Positions 58,901-64,000 of a stretch of 64,000 nucleotides of DNA are shown here, in pieces (positions within the stretch are counted from its first letter, which is position 1; each line of letters opens with the position of its first letter). The notes beneath the pieces were generated by a model. That model was not told the origin of the DNA. It made no database searches and saw only the letters and a program-made list of their open reading frames with translations. The translations under genes were made by a program, and so were the position numbers. Source of the DNA: Vanilla planifolia (taxonomy: Eukaryota > Streptophyta > Magnoliopsida > Asparagales > Orchidaceae); the NCBI GenBank assembly GCA_023846275.1, contig CM043877.1, forward strand, positions 14,615,107 through 14,679,106, given 5' to 3'.

Positions 58901-60540
58901 TATTAAATTAAAAACATGATTAAAAAATTTGAGAAGGGAAAATTCGAATTTCCCTCCATCTTTCCTCATTTTTTCTTTATAAATATGAAATCACCTTTTT
59001 CTCTTTGTGCCAACAACGTATTCATTCATCTCCCACTCCCACTCCCACTCTCTGAGATAAAAAAGTGACTTTATTCAAATTAGGAGTAATAGTAGTGTTG
59101 ATAAGAAGCATAGAAAAAATATAATAGAGCTTATAAGTTGAGCTTTACTTCTTTTAAATGTTATAAAGATAAAATTTATTTCATCTTTTTATTTAAAAAT
59201 TAAAATTTTTTTGGTGCTTCATATTATCATTGACTTAATTAAACACTTATTTATAAAAAATTTAATAAATATATATATATATTAACATATTTTAAATTTA
59301 TTTTAATGAATCAAATTCACATTTAATAAAAATTGAATAAAATATAACTTAAGACAACCAATCTTAAATTATAAAAAATTGTTAAAAATATTGATAACAT
59401 AGAAAATAAAGCTATTGAAATAAAATTTAGTTGTAAAAAATAATTTATTCTAAATATATCATATACATCAAATATAATTTCATTTGAACGTAATTTAATT
59501 TAAGATAATAATTAATCATAAAATATTTTAAAAACAACTTAACTTTGGATATTTGCCAAATAGAATTTCACTTCTAATGCTAGTAATATAAAGATTATTA
59601 TGTTAAATTGACTTTAATTTAATATCTTTGTTATCAAATAGATTCTTAATATCAAAGGGTTGTGTTTTCAAAGATTAAAAAATATTTTGTAAGTTTTTAG
59701 AAGTGTTTAATGACTTTTACAAATAAGTATATTTATGAGAAATAAATTTTAAGTTTGTTAGAAAAAAAATGTTTCTAAAAGACTTTTGGGCATGTGATTA
59801 TAAAGGAACAAAGATTCTTGATCTGAAGTTTGGATTAAGTTAAGAGAATTTTAAAGTATGTAGTTGTAAGAATAGTTTAAAAAGATGTTTAGGTTTTAAA
59901 TTCTAAGAAAAATCATTAAACAAGATTGAAAATAAAAAGTTAGTCAATGATTACCATATAAGAGCACTTCTTATATGATTACCCATCCCAAAATTACTCA
60001 CCTTTAAAATACTTACCCATGAAACTCATAAAAGATTTTTATTCAAATTATCCTCAAAAGATACTTCATTATTCAAGAATTAAAGCTTTACTTTTATAAT
60101 TTAGGATTTACCTTTTTGTGGTTGATATGAAACTTACTTATCTCTATATCGATTGGCCTAAAAGAATTAACTCAATGTTTAAAAATACTTAAATTAAACC
60201 TAATCTTAAACTCCATCCTATTCTGTTTAGAATTTTACAATATTTTATCTTCTAAAAATCATTTAAATATAAATATAAATTATTTTGTGAAATTAATAAC
60301 ATGGTCTTTTTAACTTATATAATTTTGATGTGAAACATATGAAAAATCATCATATCCTGTTAAAAATGTTAGGATAAAATTTTAAATCTTGAATGCACAA
60401 GCTTTAAAACTAATTATTAAAAACATGAAAAAAATAAAAATTAAGAATAATAATATCAATATTTATATATTCTCTTTAATTATTAAATAAAGGCATGGCA
60501 CTTATGTTCTAAATGTAAAAAAGTATAACTTTTGAATAAA
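55950..60540. other. AT-rich region without recognised genes
   Basis: No domain or repeat signature. A 33-codon frame at 57,987-58,088 (MPTIPLASVDYHEEYDEPLI...) stands out by composition but has no known match. The CTCCCACTCCCACTCCCACTC run near 59,030 is a short hexamer repeat. Confidence 0.5.
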
Positions 60541-60703
60541 AGTTTATACTGAGATGGAAAAGCACATCGTCTGCGTCGAACCATTGAACCAGCTCGCTGA
60601 CGTTCCAAAAGCCACATTTAAACTTAAGCTAAAGTTAAGCCAGAAGCTCTTCATAACCCGACGAAACCAATACTGGGGACTTGCAGCCACAAAAATATCG
60701 TCG

Positions 60704-60917
60704 ATGGCGTGCGGAACTGTCCTGCGCTTCGTCGTGCTAGCCGAACCTTGGCGGCCAGCCCGCTCCCCTTTCTCGCAGGTGCTACTTCTCTGACCAAGAT
60801 TTAGGGCTCCGACCGAATCTCCTTCTGTGAGGTGCTCCCTCAGGGGCGTGCCATTTCCGGCGTCTCCTCAAGATGACCAGGGCCCAGCGCAGGAGGCCTT
60901 GCTCAAGGCTATTTCTG
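60704..60917 (+). pseudogene. Exon 1 of a DUF493-like plastid protein gene, one stop codon
   Basis: A GC-rich island in AT-rich sequence. From ATG 60,704 the frame reads MACGTVLRFVVLAEPWRPAR and on to VLLL, then TGA at 60,791, then in the same frame PRFRAPTESPSVRCSLRG and ASPQDDQGPAQEALLKAIS, ending at TCTG|GTATGT (donor at 60,918). The first ~55 residues are Ser/Arg/Ala/Pro-rich and poor in acid, as in chloroplast transit peptides. QEALLKAIS just before the splice site fits, from memory, the N-terminal part of plant DUF493 proteins, whose next exon would continue with a Val-Ser-Lys segment. The phase (one base) would allow a Glu codon. The single stop makes this copy non-functional as read. 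The next exon was not found downstream. Confidence 0.55.
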
Positions 60918-61685
60918 GTATGTTTTACTCTAACTTCTTGTATACTTCAAATTTGACAGAAGCAGAGAGTTCTAGAGGTGTTGGTCGATTTATTAGGGCA
61001 GCACTAGGTGCTATTTATAACAGTGATTACATTGAATCATCACCACCCAATAGATCAACAGTTCATATCTCAGTCGACTTGGTCATTATCTCTATTTGGT
61101 ACACCGGCTGCAAACTAAAACTGCATTTAGGACACAATTCGGTGTTTGTTTGATAATGTTACGAAATGTATTTTATTTTAATCCAAAAGAAAAAATATAT
61201 ATATATGATAAGAGCAAAATATGCTTTTTTCTCTTCAGAGTAACATTGGAAATTTGTTTTATTATTTTGTCAAATATTTTAAGACTATGTTAGTCATTTC
61301 ATGATATCAAACATTTATTGCTGGTATAAATATAAAATTTTAATTGTGCTTATGAAAAATATATTTCAAATTTATTTTTTGTTAATCAACTTAATTTTCA
61401 ATAATACTTGTATCAATTACAGTTTATAACAAATAAATAGTTGTGTTCGACAAGGAATACTACATTATAAGCAAAACATTGTTATGCTGAGCGTGACATA
61501 ATTATGCAGATATAAAAATAATCACAAAAAAAAATTTTGTTAAGAGATTTGCAATCTATAGAGAAAATGGAACATTTAATGGTCGAATTCACAAGCATAT
61601 GAATAGCACATTTATTCACATAATAGTAATAGAAATTTAGGAATAAAAATGCCAAATTCAGATAATAAAACAAAACCATTTTAAG
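60918..61685. other. Sequence downstream of exon 1
   Basis: The open frame continues to 61,153 through the presumed intron, with a TEAESSRGVGRFIRAALG stretch that I cannot assign. The rest is AT-rich without features. Confidence 0.4.
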
Positions 61686-61689
61686 TCAA

Positions 61690-62520
61690 CAATGAGTCTC
61701 TAAGGCAAGATATTCTGCTTCAACATTTGAATGAGAGATCTTCATTTGTTTCTATGAAAGCTATGAAACAGTATTTGAATCAATTGATGTACCAGTTCCT
61801 ATAATATATTATTAGTAGTTTAAATTGTCAACTTAAACTTAATCACCATACATTGTAAGGGATGTAGATGCAAGTGACGTAAAGTCCACACCAAAAAGGT
61901 ATTATTGCAAGAGAGGACTGCAACTATCCAATTGTATCAAAGGTCACTTATTAGAGAAAGTCAAAGCAAGGACAATATGAATAGTGATCATTTTAGTTAA
62001 AAGGCTTATGTATAATTGTAATCCAACCCATGCTATTAATGGTACCCATTAACTACTAATCTAGCACTATATTGTTTAGTTGAACAATTGGTCTTCATTT
62101 AACCTTGAAATATTTAATGAGAACCATCAACATTCATGAAAACTTTTCCAGTAGATGATTTCTTGCCAAATGTACATAGGAAGCCACATTGTTTGTAGAA
62201 TTATGTATTATAACTTTGTAATGAGTCCATTTTGTGTTGAGATTGAGGGAGAACAAGTGAGTTAGAAATAAATGAGCCTCAATACTTACGAAACCTCAAT
62301 GTACCCCCTACTACTGAATTGAATAAATATTGAATGAGTTGAGATAAAGTTATCTCATTCGTTCCATTCACTATTAAGTCATTGACATAAACAAGAACAT
62401 GTATAAATGTTGTGGGATTAATTTTAATAAAAAGAGAAGTGTCACTTTTGTTCTTAAAACTTCTAGAATTGGAGGAAAAGTTATGCAAATATTGATACTT
62501 TGTGGTGCTTATTTGAGATC
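61690..62520 (-). mobile_element. Copia remnant with internal duplication
   Basis: RT fragment at 62,488-62,279 (minus): FIHVLVYVNDLIVNGTNEIT, the copia catalytic region with YVND in place of YVDD, so inactive. RNase H fragment at 61,745-61,685: SHSNVEAEYLALETHC (SSxEAEYxAL). Order RT then RNase H on the minus strand is as expected. Between and beyond them lies a ~250-bp segment that occurs twice. Confidence 0.65.
61898..62143. repeat. Direct repeat, copy 1
   Basis: Matches 62,618-62,865 from AGGTATTATTG(C/A)AAGAGAGG to ATTTAATGAGAA. About 90% alike. A partial third start (GGTATTATTGCAAGAGAGGA) lies at 62,591. Confidence 0.8.
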
Positions 62521-62617
62521 ATATGTTACCTTAGGCTACAAGTATACTAGATTTGGAACAAGTTTGTAGACAAATCCAGGTGTTATTGCAGGTATTATTG
62601 CAAGAGAGGATTGCAAT

Positions 62618-62865
62618 TGAAGGTATTATTGAAAGAGAGGACTGCAACTATCCAATTGTATCAAAGGTCACCAAATAGAGAAGGACTAACCAAGAATAGT
62701 ATGAATAGTGATCGTTTTAGTAGCAAGGCTTATGTAGAATTGTAATCCAACCCATTCCATTAATGGTACCCATTAACTACTAATCTTGCCTTATATTGTT
62801 TAGTTGAACCATTGGTCTTCATTCCACCTTGAAATATTTAATGAGAAACATCAAGATTCATAGAA
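62618..62865. repeat. Direct repeat, copy 2
   Basis: Second copy of 61,898-62,143, spaced by 720 bp with the RT fragment between them. Confidence 0.8.
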
Positions 62866-64000
62866 TTTGTTCAAGGCACTAGTATCTATGTGTGTTTGGC
62901 CTTGAATGAATTGTATACTTCACACATTGTTTGTACACAATATGGATATTAACTGGCTTGAGTTTGGATTTAGTTCAAAGGGACTAAGATATTTAGTTGA
63001 GGAAATCAGAGTTTATGGTGGAGGATAACAATCACTTTTACTTGGGATGTTATAAACATTTGAGTTTGTGTTCGAGTCTAACAAATTGATATTCTAATAG
63101 GAGTTTTTAAGCATGAATATGTTAGTTATTGAGTGGGTAGAGAATGAATATATTAGTTTTGGAAGGAAATCTATTAATATGAAAAACAATTGATGAGAAA
63201 ACTTCAAGTTAGAAGTCAATGGGATACTAGATTAAATTAATAAGAGAAGACTTATTTCAATTATATACATATGTTTTCTCTTTATAGTTTCATTTTATTG
63301 AGTGTAAAAAAAAGGCTGATGTAAATTACCTTTTTGTATTAAATACAATCTTAGTTGATGTCTAAAGAACTCTCTATTATTTTTAGATTAAAATGGTCAT
63401 GATTTTTGGCAAGAAGGCTTCCTTAGCCATGGTTTTGAAATTAATAAATGAGTTGAAAAAAAATCACATTTATGCATCAATGGAAACAATCATATATATC
63501 TTGTAAATTCATCAATAATTGGAGCAAACATTAATAAACATTTATAAAGGAAACAAAGAAAGGACTTCATATATTTATGTGAAGTACTTGAAGATGAATG
63601 TGCATGTTAATTAAATGGTAATTGATGAGCTTTCCTTGAGAACATACATAGTAATTTGTGGAGGAGATAACTCAAAAATATTGGAAGAAAAAGATGCCCT
63701 AATTGTGAGTGCTTTACTTTTCTATGATATGATAGCTATTTGAGATATGATTGAGAATAGATCATTTGCTTGTGTTATAGAGATGCTTGAATTTTGCCCA
63801 AATAATATAATTTTGTTTTTTCACTGCTTCATAACAAATCTATTAGTGTCTAATAAGAATATTCAATTATGCTAAATTGGAAATTTGTGTGTAGATAGAT
63901 ATAATAAGTTCTTAATATCTGTAGCGTCCAAAACATCTTTTATATACAAAAACCCAATTGGAGAAGAAATAATGGTAAAGTCAATATGAGTAATAAGTAA
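62866..64000. other. Unassigned, probable further copia debris
   Basis: AT-rich, no frame or motif that I can defend. Continuation of the copia remnant is likely from position but not shown. Confidence 0.35.

Noticed and set aside
60918..61153. Extension of exon 1 into an open frame
   Set aside because: A good splice donor precedes it and the extension matches nothing I recognise; treated as intron.

Overview
The window is nuclear DNA of a flowering plant. It is AT-rich and packed with decayed LTR retrotransposons (Ty1/copia and Ty3/gypsy), has a plant L1-type LINE, initiator-Met-tRNA primer binding sites, a plastid 16S rRNA fragment, and exon fragments resembling a plant DUF493 (YbeD-like) gene with a chloroplast-transit-like leader. 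A GC-rich exon 1 leans weakly towards a monocot; I cannot name the species. I see no intact host gene. Almost every open frame is a retroelement relic or chance.

Layout. (1) 38-15,080: left arm of a giant imperfect inverted repeat (arm A, segment B, remnant of a copia element). It is interrupted at 5,478-13,140 by a minus-strand LINE, itself interrupted at 6,687-9,464 by a GC-rich, apparently non-autonomous LTR element. (2) 15,760-20,850: a decayed Tat/Ogre-like gypsy element, minus strand, followed by segment E (20,850-22,707), which holds one DUF493-like exon. (3) 22,708-26,957: a copia element, minus strand, nearly complete in domains but full of stops and lacking its 3' LTR. (4) 26,958-31,185: a second, older copia element, then B' and A' (to 37,478), the right arm of the giant inverted repeat. 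(5) 37,479-47,900: sequence without genes, holding a 1.67-kb solo-LTR-like element with a perfect 5-bp target duplication (40,313-41,982), gypsy gag/protease relics (42.1-45.5 kb) and a degenerate 21-nt repeat array (46.2 kb). (6) 47,925-54,505: an inverted second copy of E plus the 5' part of the gypsy element, decorated with four later insertions: about 0.93 kb of unknown sequence, plastid DNA, a 5'-truncated LINE, and a 1.88-kb solo LTR. (7) 54,512-55,150: a third copy of part of arm A. (8) 55.7-64 kb: copia relics and AT-rich sequence, with a DUF493-like exon 1 carrying one in-frame stop at 60,704-60,917.

The window therefore records serial transposition and inverted segmental duplication rather than a working gene system. 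The most unusual items are: an LTR family whose terminus carries tandem 38-bp units that each contain a primer binding site; its odd ORF with a Cys4 motif, Pro-rich and acidic segments that reads on into the LTR; the two large inverted duplications; and the scattered DUF493-like exons.
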